Positions 22,665 to 34,960 of a stretch of 64,000 nucleotides of DNA are shown piece after piece. The position numbers and the translations under genes are program-made. Source of the DNA: Nymphaea colorata (lineage: Eukaryota > Streptophyta > Magnoliopsida > Nymphaeales > Nymphaeaceae); contig NC_045151.1 of NCBI RefSeq assembly GCF_008831285.2, positions 4,523,544 through 4,587,543 of the forward strand, written 5' to 3'. The notes beneath the pieces were generated by a model. It worked only from the letters and a program-made list of their open reading frames with translations, had not been told where the DNA came from and did no database searches. How positions within the stretch are numbered: the first letter of the stretch is position 1; each line of letters opens with the position of its first letter.

Positions 22665-23680
22665 CTTCTCTCTCTCCCTCTCCTTTTCTCTTTATCTACC
22701 TTTCTATATATATATACGTGCAAAAGCATCTTCTTTCTTAAAAGACAACATAAAGGAAACACCATTTTATCTAACTGAATGCTCCATTGAAGCCTAAATA
22801 AATCAGGGATTATCATTTATAGAAGTCAGAACTCATTCAATGCGGATTTCCTGGCTTAAAATTTTATCTACTGCAACATTTTTTTTTCTTTTGGTATGTT
22901 GGAATGGGGCATAAAGAATATTGCATGAAACATTGCTTTTCAAAACAGGTAGCTCTATTGTGGATCCGTCTTATCCCTGTCATAATGCAAAGACAACACT
23001 AATGGTATCTCTGTACTTGCCAATTAGATAATATCTGCAATACATCATCTCCAAAGAGGGTTTACACAATAGTGCGATAACATATGTTTGATGCAACAAT
23101 TCCCACAAGCATGATTTCCAAAATTTAAGGGCATTAGTTATAGGATATTCACTTAAAAATAAATCTAATCTGAATGTGAAATCCCATAGCATATTTATAT
23201 ATATCTGAATCGAATTTGAACATGACTTGATGTCAACTCTTAAATCAGAAGCTGATTTGGTTTCCTTATCTTATATTAAATTTTTTCATATCTGATCTTT
23301 TCAGAAGGTTTAATGGGATTATCCAATCCAAATGGGACATACATTGACATCCAAATGGAGAATGGATCGTAGAGATAGGCTAAGAAAATATCCATACACA
23401 TCGACAACCTTGAGCTATTTCACTCTCATTTTAAATTCATTAATCCTTTTGAAATAAAACAAAAGTGCTACAATGGTTCCCATAAGCAATATGGCCTCAC
23501 GTAAAAAAACTGAGTTCTAGCGACCCATCACTCTTGTCCAACAGAAAGTAAAATTTGAAACTATTTAGTAGATCAATCTAGTGAAGTAGTTCATGTCTCA
23601 CGAGTTTGGAATTTGATATTGAATCTCAAACCCAGTACTGGTCTGATTTTAGAAATATAGGATTACAAAGAGCACCTACA
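22665..23680. repeat. Module Z, copy 3
   Basis: Preceded by CT-rich text and a short AT tract. Full Z order, including 'ttatccctgtcataatgc', 'ggattatccaatccaaatgg' and 'gagttctag'. The reverse-strand 70-residue frame near 22,980 is not conserved in the other copies. Confidence 0.6.
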
Positions 23681-24660
23681 AAATGGATTTAAGTAATTGA
23701 CAATATGATGCACACGATATACATTCAAGATATTCAATAGCTTCTTTCTTATATCAACTGAAATCCAAACTTCTCTTCGTGAAAAAGGAGCTTGGATGGA
23801 GCCATGACACATTTAACTGCCCATATATTGATTGAGGATCAGGACTATGAGAACTAATTTATAGGCCGATTGGTCAATTAGTTGGTGATTCACAAGGTTC
23901 GACATTAGTATTTTTCAACTTTGGCACTTCACAAGCTATGAGATAATTTTTTTCATGAAAATGTAAATTATACCTCATTCATCTTTTTGAAAATTTTATT
24001 TCATATGTAACATGTCGCTAAACATGTAACAAAAATAATTAAATGTCTCATAATGAATGCATATTTATATGTATATATATAAGGCATTCAAAAATATTAA
24101 TATTAAAATCTGAAATTTCCATTACTGTTATCAAATATGTTGTGATACAAACTCTTTTACAAGAGCGTATAGCTTGCAAATTTGAATAATTTGCTGCACT
24201 AATGCAAGAACTATGTCGCCCATTGTCTAAATCTATGACATCTCATTTTTAAGCAATGTTGGATGTGAGGGGTCATTTTGCCAACTCTATTATCTCAATT
24301 AAAGCACAAGCATAAGTTAGGAAAGCTTACATACAAATACAATAAGTTTGGAATGTACAATTGGCAGTGGTAAATGATAAATGGCATCTGATGTTAACAA
24401 TAATATTGAAATCTAAAATTGCCATTCTTGTCATGATACACACATCAAAAATGTCAACAACAATATTGAAACCTAAAATTGCCATTCTTGTTTTGATACA
24501 TCGAATCCTGAGTATTTTTACTTATGCATATAATGTTGCCTGAAATGTTATTTTCCAATATCTCTCCTGCTCACATACATTTTTTCTTTAAATTTGGTTG
24601 TTGATGGACAAATCCAAGTATCTTACTGAGCATCCTAGTGGTGATCTCAAGTTTTAATCA
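23680..24660. repeat. Modules M and X, copy 7
   Basis: M ends in an AT tract near 24,068-24,080 and X follows. The two direct repeats in X start at about 24,395 and 24,457. The 60-residue frame at 24,361 is X sequence. Confidence 0.6.
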
Positions 24661-24682
24661 GTGGTTTGCGAAGGTATGGTAT

Positions 24683-24820
24683 CAGGGCCAAAGCCAAGGG
24701 AGGAAAAATCAATATGTAATTTCACTTACCATGTATAGAAGTTTGGAAAAGTTACATTTTCAACCCTCGTCAAACTTTGGTTTGGCCATTTTGATAAAAA
24801 ATTCCTAGCTCTGCCTCTGC
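24683..24820. mobile_element. MITE-like element at the end of module X
   Basis: Ends are imperfect inverted repeats: 'cagggccaaagccaaggg' on the left and 'cctagctctgcctctg' on the right. About 138 bp, non-coding. Ends resembling GGGGC-GAGCCA are widespread in plant MITEs. A second copy sits at the same place in S2 (30,888-31,050). Other X copies keep only the left end. Confidence 0.5.
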
Positions 24821-25077
24821 TTGGTTAATGAAGGTACTTCTTGCACTTGCTTTTCTAAAAAAATTCTTTCTTATGTGATGTATGGTTCATGGCTTTCACT
24901 TGACATTTGTCACTATTAGTCATTTTAATTACACAATTTCTTGTTGTTATTATTTTTGTACCTTCACCTTCGAAGGTGATTTTGCTATTTTAGCAGTACA
25001 TCACATGCCATTGCTGTAGTAATCCCTACCTTGAAACATACGGACAAGTTATGGATAAAAGGAATTGGTGCAGCAGG
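24821..25077. repeat. Spacer shared with S2
   Basis: Non-coding text shared with 31,051-31,308 ('cttgttgttattatttttgt', 'aaggaattggtgcag'). Nothing recognised. Confidence 0.45.
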
Positions 25078-25588
25078 TGCATGGCCTTTGTGCTTCACTT
25101 AGTTTAGACTTCAGGAAGATAGTTAGTCAGGATTAAGCCTCCATGAGACAGGTAGACACAATGTAAGAACGTTAGCAATAACATGCTGGTGGGTCTTTCT
25201 CAGTCCATTGAGATGCTGAAAATGGAAAAGAAAGCAAGAATTTGGAAGGTGTGTAGATTAATTCTACTCTACTGTCTGCATTTTTTTGTAAGCAAAAGTA
25301 CTGATTGTCACTGAAAGACATTGTTTCATCACTATTGGAAACATGGAACAATCAATACTTTTCCTTACAGTTACAATAGAAGTATACATACCTTATAAAT
25401 TGTTGCTTCCTTCGTCATTTTCAGCTTCTCAATGGATTGACAAAGAGCCACCATTGTCTTATTGCCAATGTTCTTACATTGTGTATAATTTCCCTGTCTC
25501 ATGGAGCCTTGGGTGCAGCTGTTTAATTGTCTTCCTGAAGTCCACATCAAGTGAAGCACAAAGCCATGTTATACCTCATTTATTTTGC
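25078..25588. mobile_element. Foldback FB-A, copy 6
   Basis: Left arm from 'atggcctttgtgcttcactt'; right arm ends in 'tacctcatttattttgcat'. The 5' border differs from copies 1-4: here it starts at 'atggcc' after 'ggtgcagcaggtgc', as in copy 7. Short frames on both strands of the right arm are not genes. Confidence 0.75.
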
Positions 25589-25653
25589 ATATAACCTTAT
25601 CATGTCTGTCTCTATCTTTACATTCTACTAAGTACCTTTTTGAGAAGAAAAAG

Positions 25654-25654
<1 letters not shown>

Positions 25655-25697
<43 letters not shown>
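25655..25697. repeat. AT microsatellite with one GT interruption
   Basis: AT run directly after FB-A copy 6, at the conserved junction. Confidence 0.9.
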
Positions 25698-25699
25698 GT

Positions 25700-25950
25700 A
25701 TCTCTGTGTGTGTGGCTAAAGATTGGAAGTTATCATTGAATAACAATCACAATTAATAGAATTGGCATTGATTTATGGTGTCTCTTTTGCCTTCTTCATT
25801 TTCGAGAAATATTCCTCATTCTACTATAAATTTGGAAGAGGTATGTAGTTTCCCCTGCTAACAACACTAGGATTTTCGGATCTAGCTTCCAATTAGAAGA
25901 TCTGGACCCAAGTTTTAGTGGAACCACTATGAGAAACCCATGCCCTATAA
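25700..25950. repeat. Module N, short copy 4
   Basis: Shortened N: 'tggctaaagattggaag', 'gccttcttcatttt', 'ctactataaatttggaag', 'gaaccactatgag'. Same layout as 32,020-32,180. Confidence 0.5.
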
Positions 25951-26260
25951 AAAAAGGGGATTTACTGACGTCCTCAAAATGTCAGTAAAAGTTTTTCTGA
26001 TGTATGTACAGGTCGACGGCGATCAAAATGTTGGTAAAACTTTTACTGACATCTATAGAAGCCGTCGGTAAAGAAAATGTCGGTAAAACTATCACCAACA
26101 TTTTTGTGGCACATATCGATGCGCGCATTGGTGTAGGCATCTTCAGCGACGCATGATCGATCCAACATGAAGTTGGGTCGAGAGAAAAACAAGTAGAAAA
26201 ATTTGATGGGCATTTTAATCATCTAATATTTGTTTATACATTTTCTTGTTTATCTCTCAA
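25950..26260. repeat. Short-motif-rich insert (GACG / GTCGGTAAA repeats)
   Basis: Several short motifs recur here: 'tttactgacgt', 'gtcagtaaaa', 'gttggtaaaac', 'gccgtcggtaaag', 'gtcggtaaaac'. Dense short repeats of this type resemble subterminal regions of plant CACTA-like elements, but I see no CACTA end pair or transposase. A shorter relative lies at 32,190-32,340. Confidence 0.4.
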
Positions 26261-26285
26261 CCATCCATTAGATGAAACAACCTTC

Positions 26286-26366
<81 letters not shown>
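26286..26366. repeat. AT microsatellite near the S1/S2 boundary
   Basis: Long TA run with two GT or CA interruptions, directly before the P module of S2. Confidence 0.93.
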
Positions 26367-26451
26367 CTTGAAAAGGCCAAAGTGCTGAGAATGTAATTGT
26401 TGCTTCAAAAATGGAGTGAAACATTAATTCCCTGCATCATTATTATGATTT

Positions 26452-27140
26452 GTATCGGTTTGATTCAGTTGTGCCAAATTGACACCCACAGCATATTTTT
26501 TTCATATTTTTACTTGAGTAATAAAATGAAAGGTTCAGTTAGTGTGCATCGGAAGCTTTTCACACACTGTATCATGTTCTATTCAGTACCATAGAAAATG
26601 GTGAACCCAACTAATAGTAACCAAAATTGCTGTAATTAGTATGCTAATTCATGACTTAGTGTGTGCATTCGGTTGACATAATAGACCATGGACAAAGGTT
26701 ATGAAAATTACCCAACCAAATAAAAAATTTTGAGCTAATTTTACTCTTATTTTTAGTTCTTTAATCCTCCTTATGCTTCTTGTTTTAACAAAAATCCTAA
26801 TTACTCTTTGTAAAACAAGCTTGGATGAAGCCTTGATACATGTAACCAAAGTACATATTGATTGAGCATGAGGACTTTGAGAAGTGATTTATTGTCCGAT
26901 TGATCAATTAAGTTTGTACTTCACAAGGTTTGACATAATTTTTTTTTCTTCTGTGCAAAAACAAATTATATATCATTCTAGCATTTCACAAGGTATGACA
27001 TATTTTTTTTGTAACAATATAAATGATATACCATTTGCCTCTTTGAAAAAATTATTTTATAAATGACACCTTGTTAACCATGTAATGCAACTAATTAAAA
27101 TATCAGACGATCAATGCATGTAATATATATATATTTCAAA
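26452..27140. repeat. Start of superunit S2: P left part joined to M
   Basis: 26,452-26,680 matches 1-230. At GTTGACA (26,672-26,678) the sequence jumps directly to the text after 2,218, skipping about 2 kb that S1 has. It then continues as M to the AT tract near 27,121-27,134. Non-coding. Confidence 0.7.
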
Positions 27141-27960
27141 ATATTCTGCATATTGGTTTCCTTTCTTAAAATTTTCGTGGCAGTAAAATGAATAAAAGCT
27201 TCAACGGTACTAAATGGGCTGAGTTCTTTGATCTGATTAAAAGAATGAGTGTTTTATCTAACCAAATTAATTTTATAACAATATACAGTTAATGCGTATA
27301 CAAGTATGTTGTAGGAGTTATTTTTCTAATGAACAAGAAGAACTTTTGTTAGAACTGTATAAATTTATTTTAAAGAATTCTTTACACCCATGCAGCCGGT
27401 CAACTGCGAGTCTGCAAATCAAAAAATTTTTAGTGACTTAAACGTTTCACATGGAACTGGATTAGCCTACAAATTTTTAGCGGCCACCATTTGTTTTGCA
27501 GCTGTTGATTTGTCTCAAGTTTTTGTTTCTAGTGTCAGCGGTCAAATGGCACAATGGTGATGGTTCTTTCATTGTAGATCATTAACTTTTTTGTTCAAAG
27601 TATAACGAATAATGATTTTGACAAATTTCTATCAGTTAAATAATTCTCACAGCATAAACAATTCATTAGCAGAAAAATCTACTTAAATGTCATTTAATGA
27701 ATCTCATTTTTTCTCTCTATATGTTTGTGAATATTCATTCATGTATATGTACGGGTGTGTGTGTGTGGTTGTATGTCTCTCTTTCTCTCTCTCTCTCTCT
27801 CTATATATATATAGAGTTAGAGAAACATTGTAGGTATGATTCCCATTAACTATAATTTTAGCCACTGATTTTTCCAAGATGGACAGCTCAGAACAATTCA
27901 ATAAGGGTATTTTAATAATCTAGCATAAATGTCTAATTTTACCCTTAATTTTAGCAATCT
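27141..27960. repeat. Module P, right part (S2)
   Basis: Matches 2,712-3,520, including the CT-TA-GA tract near 27,775-27,825 and the single copy of the unit that is duplicated in S1. Small frames are not conserved. Confidence 0.6.
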
Positions 27961-28506
27961 CTTTCTCTCTCGCTCCTTTTTTTTCCTCATTCACTTTGTT
28001 TCTCCAGGTGCTTATTTTACCATAAATTTGGAGCACATAATTATTCCCCCACTAACATCGCAAGTATTTTCAGATGCACATCCCACTTGGGTAGAGTATC
28101 CAAATATGATTTCTAGTGAACTCACTATGACAAACCCATGCTCCACGTGAGAAAGAACTGCATAAATGAAATGCCTGCGGTACCCATCCAATGGTAGGGT
28201 GTGTAGGAATGGCTATGGTAGGGTGGTATCAAGACAAATGTGTGGCTATGGGTTATAAAACATAATTTTCTTCTTATATTACACGATTTATGTATTTAAT
28301 GGTTCCAAATCACATAATGCTAAAAAAGATACATGCCTTTTTTTTGGCATGTTATGATTGACATATGACAACCTTAATTTGTCAGCCCTAAACCAAGTTC
28401 GCATTTTATAGGGCACACGCAAAACATGAAATGCTCCTTGGTAAGAAACTAAATAAGCCTTAAAGAGCGCATTTGGTGAGAAAAACACTTGGTCATTTGG
28501 AATGTC

Positions 28507-28510
<4 letters not shown>
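27961..28510. repeat. Module N (3' half) and G (3' part)
   Basis: 27,965-28,180 matches the end of N at 21,560-21,790; 28,190-28,500 matches G at 21,790-22,090. Non-coding. Confidence 0.58.

Positions 28511-28590
<80 letters not shown>
28511..28590. repeat. AT microsatellite, 40 units, before FB-B
   Basis: Perfect TA run of 80 bases abutting the left end of FB-B copy c. A reverse-strand frame through it gives only a Tyr-Ile repeat and is rejected. Confidence 0.95.
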
Positions 28591-28591
<1 letters not shown>

Positions 28592-29087
28592 CCATGACTC
28601 TGGCATTTATATGTAAAAATGACCGTTGATTTTCTCTCTCTAAGATGCCTCCCTTCTTTCATGATTTTTTCAATCCCATACCCCATCTGTCATCCGTAAG
28701 CGCAGCCTGCTGCCTCCCACTTGTCCCAAAATCCCTTGGGGCTCCTCTTTTGTGTTACAAAAGATGGTGGATTCCACGCATCTCTGCTGCCACCACCTGG
28801 TGGCCCAGGACTCGGTGGTGTCTTGGTAGGTCCACTAGTGACGTGGTGGGTGGTGGCAGTGGAGATGTGTGGAATAATCCACCCATCTTCTTCCTCCTTC
28901 CCACCCAGAAGTGTTAAACCTGGGATGCAACTTAACACAGCTGGGAGGGGGAAGAGACAATGAGGGAGGGAGGAACTAGGGAGAGAGAAAATGTTAAAAA
29001 AATTTAATAAAAAAAAAGCCAGCATCTAAGACAGAAGATGTGATGGCTCAGATCATGTCATTTTGACAAAAAAATATCAGTCATGGT
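28591..29087. mobile_element. Foldback FB-B, copy c (both arms)
   Basis: Left end 'accatgactctggcattta', right end 'aatatcagtcatggt'. In the core, 'catctctgctgccaccacc' pairs with 'ggtggtggcagtggagatg', and 'cacccatcttcttcc' lies in the other strand sense to 'aagatggtgg'. 'gtgttaaacctgggatg..acttaacac' forms an inner hairpin. Several 80-110-residue frames on both strands come from this GC-rich core and show no family motif. Confidence 0.75.
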
Positions 29088-29099
29088 TCAGCTTCTTTC

Positions 29100-29860
29100 T
29101 CTCCCTCTCTCTCTCTCTTTATATATATATATATATATAAATCATCACCTTTCTTAATAAACAACATCATGGAAACCTCATTTATTCTAACTGAATGCTC
29201 CATTGAAGCCTAAATACATCATGGATCATCATTTACAAAAGTCATAATTCATTTAAAGCGGATTTATTGGCTTAAAATTTAATTTGCTACCACAATTTTT
29301 TTTTCTTTTGGTATGTGGGAATGGGGCGCACAGAATATTGCATGAAGCGTCGCTTCTCAAAACAGGCAGCTCCATTGTCGTCCCTGTCTTATCCCCATCT
29401 TGATGCAAAGACAACGTTTAATGGTATCTCTATACATGCCAATTAGATAATATCTGCAATACATCATCTACAAAGAGGGTTTACACTGTAGTGAGATAAC
29501 ATATGTTTGATGCAACAACTCCCATAGGCTATGAAAATATCCATACACATCAACAATCTTGAGCTATTTAACTCTCATTTTAAAATAATTAATCCTTTTG
29601 AAAGAAAACAAAAGTGCTCAAATGGTTCCCACAAGCAATATAAACTCAGGTAAAACTGAGTTCTAGCTGCCCATCACTCTTATCCAACCGCTAGTAAAAT
29701 TTGAAACTGTTTAGTAGATAAATCCAGTGAAGTATTTCATATCTCACGAGTTTGGAATTTGAAATCAAGTTTCACGATTGAATCTGAATCTCAATACTGA
29801 TTTGATTTAAGAAAGTCAGGATTACAAGGAGCACCTAAAAAATGGATTTATGTAATTGAA
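29100..29860. repeat. Module Z, copy 4 (internally deleted)
   Basis: Begins with CT- and AT-rich text (AT tract 29,119-29,140). Near 29,525 it jumps from 'gatgcaacaactcccat' to 'aggctatgaaaatatcc', losing about 300 bases present in the other copies. Ends in 'gagttctagctgcccatca'. Confidence 0.55.
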
Positions 29861-30249
29861 AATATAATGCACATGATACATATTCAAGATATTCAATAGC
29901 TCCTTTCTTGGATCAACTGAAACCCTAATTTATCTTTGTGAAAAAGAAGCTTGGATGGAGCCATGACACATTTAACTGCAGGATATATAGATGGATAATT
30001 AGGACTATGATAACTTATTTATAGGCCGATTGGTCAACACAAGGTTTGACATTAGTTTTCTTGGTCTTTGGCACAAAAATATAAATAATAATTATTCTAG
30101 CACTTCACAAGCTATGACATAAATTTTTCATGAAAATATAAATTATAAATCATTCACCTTTTCAAATATTTTACTTTTATGAGTAACACATTGCTAAACA
30201 TGTAAGGAAATTAATTAAATGTCTCATCGTCAATGCATGCGTATATATA

Positions 30250-30283
<34 letters not shown>

Positions 30284-30300
30284 CATATATATATATATCA
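29860..30300. repeat. Module M and compound AT microsatellite
   Basis: M order ('agaagcttggatggagccat', 'gaaattaattaaatgtctc') ending in an AT tract at 30,241-30,299 with regular GT and AC interruptions. Confidence 0.62.
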
Positions 30301-30887
30301 TTCACAAGTAGTAATATTAAATCTGAAAATTTCCATCATTGTTATCAAATATGTTGCGACACAAGCTTTTTTACATATGCATATAGCTTCCAAATTATTC
30401 AAATTTGCTGCACTAATGCTAGAACTATATCAACCATTGTATAAATCTATGACATCTAGTTTTTAAGCAATGTTGGATGTTAGGGGTCTTTTTTCCAACT
30501 CTATTTTCTCAATTAAATTACAAGCATAAGTTAGGAAAGCTTAGATACAAATACATGAAGTTTGGAATGTAAAATTGGTAGTGGTAATTGATAAATTGCC
30601 TCCGATGTCAACAATAATATTGAACTCTAAAATTGCCTTTCTGGTCATTTAGACACAATATCAACAACAATATTGAAATCTAAAATTTCCATTCTTGTTT
30701 TTGATACATTGAAACCTAAGTTTTTTTACTTATATGTATAATGTTGCCTGAAACATTATTTTCCAATATCTTTTCTACTCAATATTTTTTCTATAAATTT
30801 GGTTGTGGAAGGACAAATCCAAGTATCTTACTAAGCTATGTTGTGGTGATCTCAAGTTTTAATCACTGGTTTTCTAAGGTATGGTAG
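30301..30887. repeat. Module X, copy 8
   Basis: Full X order. The two direct repeats start near 30,608 and 30,660. Non-coding. Confidence 0.6.
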
Positions 30888-31050
30888 TAGGCACAAAGCC
30901 AGGGTAGGCCGATAGGGGACATAGAAAAAATCTAAGAGTAATTTCACTTACCGCGTACAGAAGTTTTGAAAAATTACATTTCAACCCTCATCAAAATTTT
31001 GAAACTTTGGTTTGTCCATTCTAATAAAAAATTCTTAGCTCTAACCCTGT
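30888..31050. mobile_element. MITE-like element, second copy
   Basis: Same element and place as 24,683-24,820. Left end 'gtaggcacaaagccaggg', right end 'cttagctctaaccctgt'. The ends are more decayed than in S1. Confidence 0.45.
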
Positions 31051-31308
31051 ATGGTTAATGATGGTACTTCATGCACTTGCTTTTCTTTAAAAAAATCTAT
31101 GTTATATGATTTATGGTTTGTGGCTTTCACTTAACATTTGTCATTTTTTGTGATTTTAATTACACACTTTCTTGTTGTTATTATTTTTGTACCCTCACCA
31201 TCAAAAGTGGTCCTGCTATTTTAGCAGTAGGTCACACACCGTCAGTGTAGTAATCCCTGCCTTGAAACATACGAACAAGTTACAAATAAAAGGAATTGGT
31301 GCAGTGGG
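31051..31308. repeat. Spacer shared with S1
   Basis: Matches 24,821-25,077, ending in 'aaggaattggtgcagtgggt'. No gene. Confidence 0.45.
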
Positions 31309-31798
31309 TGCATGGCCTTTGTGCTTCACTTGGTTTAGACTTCAGGAAGACAGTTAGTCAGATTACCCAAACCTCCATGAGATAGGTAGACACAATGTAA
31401 GAATATTGGCAATAACACACTGGTTGGTCTTTCTCTCCAGAAAGCAAGAATTCAGAAGGCATGTAGATTGATTCTATTCTACTGTCAGCAATTTTTTTGT
31501 TAGCAAAAGATTGAATGTGACTCAAAGACATTGTTTCATCACTATTGGAAACACGAAACAATCATCACTTTTGCTTACAATTACAATGGAAGTATACAGA
31601 CCTTATAAATTGTTGCTTCCTTCGCCATTTTCAGCTTCTCAATGGATTGACAAAGACCCATCACTGTCTTATTGCTAATATTCTTACATTGCGTATATTT
31701 GTCTATCTCATGGAGTTTTGGGTGCAGCTGGCTAACTGTCTTCCCAAAGTCCACATCAAGTGAAGCACAAAGCCATGTTATACCTCATTCATTTTGCA
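31309..31798. mobile_element. Foldback FB-A, copy 7
   Basis: Left arm from 'catggcctttgtgcttcac', right arm to 'tacctcattcattttgcat'. A short internal deletion removes the 'cattgagaagctgaaaatgg' stretch from the left arm. The small frames over the arms are not genes. Confidence 0.75.
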
Positions 31799-32374
31799 TA
31801 TAACCTTATCATGTTTGTCTCTCTCTTTACATTTTTAAGAAACCATTGTTAAAAGCAAGCACAAGAAACAATTTACATTGTAGCGACATTTTTAATGATA
31901 ATTTATTATGTTTTTAGCTGCACATGTTAAATATGTAGTCATCCAGCAACATGCTGATTCATTTCTCCCTCCCTAATACATGAATATAAGAATTTATGCA
32001 TATGTTCATATCGACCAAAGCTGGAAAGTTGTCATTCAATAACAATCGCAATTAACAGCATTGGCAATGATTTACGGTGTCTCTTTTGCCTATTTCATTT
32101 TTTAGAAATATTCCTTATTCTACCATAAATTTGGAAGTATGGATCCAAGTTCTTGTGGACCCAGTATGAGAAACCCATGCCCTATGAAAAAAGTGATTTA
32201 CCGACGTATGTAGAGGTCGACGACAAAGAAAATGTTGATAAAACTTTTGCTGATGTCTATAGAGGTCGTTTGTAAAGATAACATTGGTAAAAACTATCAC
32301 CTACATTTTTTGTGGCATCTTCAACGATGTGTGATAAATGTTTGGCTGTCTAGAGTCATCCTGCTCACTTATAG
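31799..32374. repeat. Short module N and motif-rich insert, second copy
   Basis: 31,840-32,020 is AT-rich text I do not recognise. 32,020-32,180 matches the short N at 25,720-25,940. 32,190-32,340 carries the 'tttaccgacgt' type motifs of the insert at 25,950. No gene. Confidence 0.45.
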
Positions 32375-32965
32375 CATTCAATGCCAAAAATACTAATATT
32401 AAAACCTAACATTTCTATTCCTGCTATCAAATACATTGTGACAAAAACTTTTTTTATTTATTTGTATAGCTTCCAAATTTGAATAAAATTGCTGCACTAG
32501 TGCTAGCACCATAATGCCTTTGTATTAGTCTATGATATCTTAGTTCTTAAACAATGTAGGATGTGAGAAGTCATTTTACCAACTCTATTCTCTCAAATAA
32601 AGCACAAGCATAAGTTAGAAAAATTTAGATACAAATACTTGAAGTTTGGAATGTACAATTGGTAGTGATAAACGGTAAGTGGCCTCCGATGTCAACAATA
32701 ATATTGAAACCTAAAATCATCATTCTTGTCATACATATAATGAGAATGTCAACAACAATATTGGAACTTGAAATTGCCATTCCTGTATTTGATACATCAG
32801 AACCTGAGTTTTGTTTACTTATGCGTAAAATGTTGCTTGAAATATTATGTTCCAATACCTTACCGCTCACATATATTTTTTCAATAAATTTGATTTTTGA
32901 AGGACAAATCCACGTATCATTCTAAGCCTCTTAAGAGTGATCTCAAGTTTTAAGCATTTGATACT
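32375..32965. repeat. Module X, copy 9
   Basis: Best match is copy 1 (3,848-4,440). The overlapping 81- and 88-residue frames on opposite strands are both X sequence and are not genes. Confidence 0.62.
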
Positions 32966-33020
32966 AATGTCACTGTGTTGTATATCCTTCAGTCAGATTG
33001 TTTCATAAAGTTCTTCAATA

Positions 33021-33606
33021 TGTGAATGAGGTAAGTGGCCTTTGTTCTTCACTTGATCTAGACTTCAGGAAGACAGTTAGTCAGGATTACCCAAGCTTCC
33101 ATGAGATAGATAGACTTGATGTAAGAACATTAGCAATAACACGCTGATGGGTCTTTCTCAGTCCATTGAGAAGCTGAAAGTGGAAAAGAAAGCAAGAATT
33201 CAAAAGGCATGTATATTAATTATATCGCACTGTCAAGATTGTGACTTGGGATCACGTAGTCGAACGACATTTTTTCATCGCTATTGGGACACTGGAACAT
33301 GTTGGACTTACCCAATTGAGGAAAAGAAGCTACTAGTTTTGAGGTTATATAGTTCCTGTAGTAGTGATGAAACATTCAGACTTTTGCTTACAAGTACAAT
33401 AGACTTATACATAACTTGTTAATTGTTGCTTCCATTGCCATCTTCAGCTTCCCAATGGACTGACAGAGACCACTTATTGCTTCATGTTCTTATATTGTGT
33501 ATAACTGCCTGTCCCATGGAGTCTTGGGTGCAGCTAACTAACCGTCTTCCCAAAATTCAAATGAAGTGAAGCACAAAAGCAATGTTATGCCTCACTTATT
33601 TTGCAT
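33021..33606. mobile_element. Foldback FB-A, copy 8 (full length)
   Basis: S2 counterpart of copy 1. It retains both arms and the full centre ('acccaattgaggaaaagaag', 'gtagtgatgaaacattcag'). Left arm 'agacagttagtcaggattac', right arm 'gcagctaactaaccgtcttc'. Confidence 0.8.
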
Positions 33607-33659
33607 ATAAAATAACGTTATCATGTCTGTCTCTTTCTTTACATTCTAATAAATTATCA

Positions 33660-34960
33660 TAATACTATATATATAGCATTGGTGATGATTTGTGGTGTCT
33701 TTTTTGGCTTCTTCATTTCTCCACATACAAGATTGAATAAATTAAAGCAACCCCCAGACGAGCAGACGTGCAAAAATTGAGGAGAAAAATGGAGGCTTAT
33801 TTGTAAAAATGTTTGTGAAGTAGGAGTCTCAAATGAAAATTCTAAAAACTAAAAAGGATAAATGGCTTATGCCAAGAGGGAATGATGCATCATGCCCTCT
33901 TGATGGATTGTCTAAAATAAATATCTAACTTATTGTTACACTTGTTAGATTTGTAGCAAGTGAGACGGATGGTCATAGCTGCTAACACGTAAGTATTTCT
34001 TTCGAGATGCTTCCAATTATCTCAGACTTTAGAAGATTTGAATCCTTGTTTACTTTTTACCTCAAATTTAAAGATGTCAAGTGGGAGGGGAGGGAAGTTG
34101 ACCTGAGATCTATGTATTAGAAGATGTAAAGTTTAAACTATAGTATTGTCGTTGTATCATTTACACACAAGAATTGAGTTGACTCAAAAGGCAAAGCAAA
34201 GCTGGTCATGTTTGGGACCTGTGAAAATGCTGGTCTTTAGTTCGATTTACATGGGTGTTATGATTATGGGTCTTAAGTGGTTGAACATGGTAGCTAAGTT
34301 TAAGGGTGCAGTTCTGACATAGTTGAAGCTGATGCAGTTCATGACCCCTCAGAGGGCGGGGGCATGGAGAGGCTTTTGGGCCTATTTTCAGGAAGGTAAG
34401 TTGCTAAGTACCTCCCACTCACTCAAAGGAAAAAACATAAGAATTTCATTTTTTTAAAAAATCAATCATTCAAGCAGACCTCTCATTATGTGTAGGTAGA
34501 CAGTTGTAAGTGAAAATTATGAATGCCAGCATTTGTGAACAAATGGAAATGGGCAAATCAAAAGGTTATCAAGCTTGGCCTTTGAGCGGGCCCTTAAAGA
34601 CTTAGTGAGTTAAGTGCACTGGTTTGTGCATGTAACACATATATGGCAAAAAGAAAACATGGTAGGGGTTGCAGTGTTGTGGAAATTATCTAAAAAAATA
34701 TATTTTTTTATACTTTTAATTTCTTTCAGTTTTTCTATCTCTATAAAAAGCTTTTTTATTAACCAGGAGTATTTTTGTAATGATCTATATTAGCGCATGA
34801 AAATTTCATGCACTAAAGGAAATGTGGAGGCACAGATTTAGATTTTGTAATCAGTAATTGAAAACAGAAGTTTATATTTGCTAAAATAAAATAAGATGAA
34901 GGCATACATGCCTTCACTGGATATAGCAATGCTGTTTTTTTTATTAGTAATGAAAACGTG
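33660..34960. repeat. Modules N and R, copy 2
   Basis: 33,660-33,910 is N; 33,910-34,960 is R, matching 5,400-6,480. The 32-bp tandem duplication of S1 is absent. Non-coding. Confidence 0.58.

Noticed and set aside
28288-29025. Reverse and forward frames of 80-132 residues in and before FB-B copy c
   Set aside because: One is a Tyr-Ile repeat from the AT microsatellite. The others come from the inverted GC-rich core, which opens frames on both strands at once, and they are not conserved in copies a, b and d.
32625-32925. Frames of 81 and 88 residues on opposite strands
   Set aside because: Both read the direct repeats of module X. Similar repeat peptides appear in other X copies with stops at different places.
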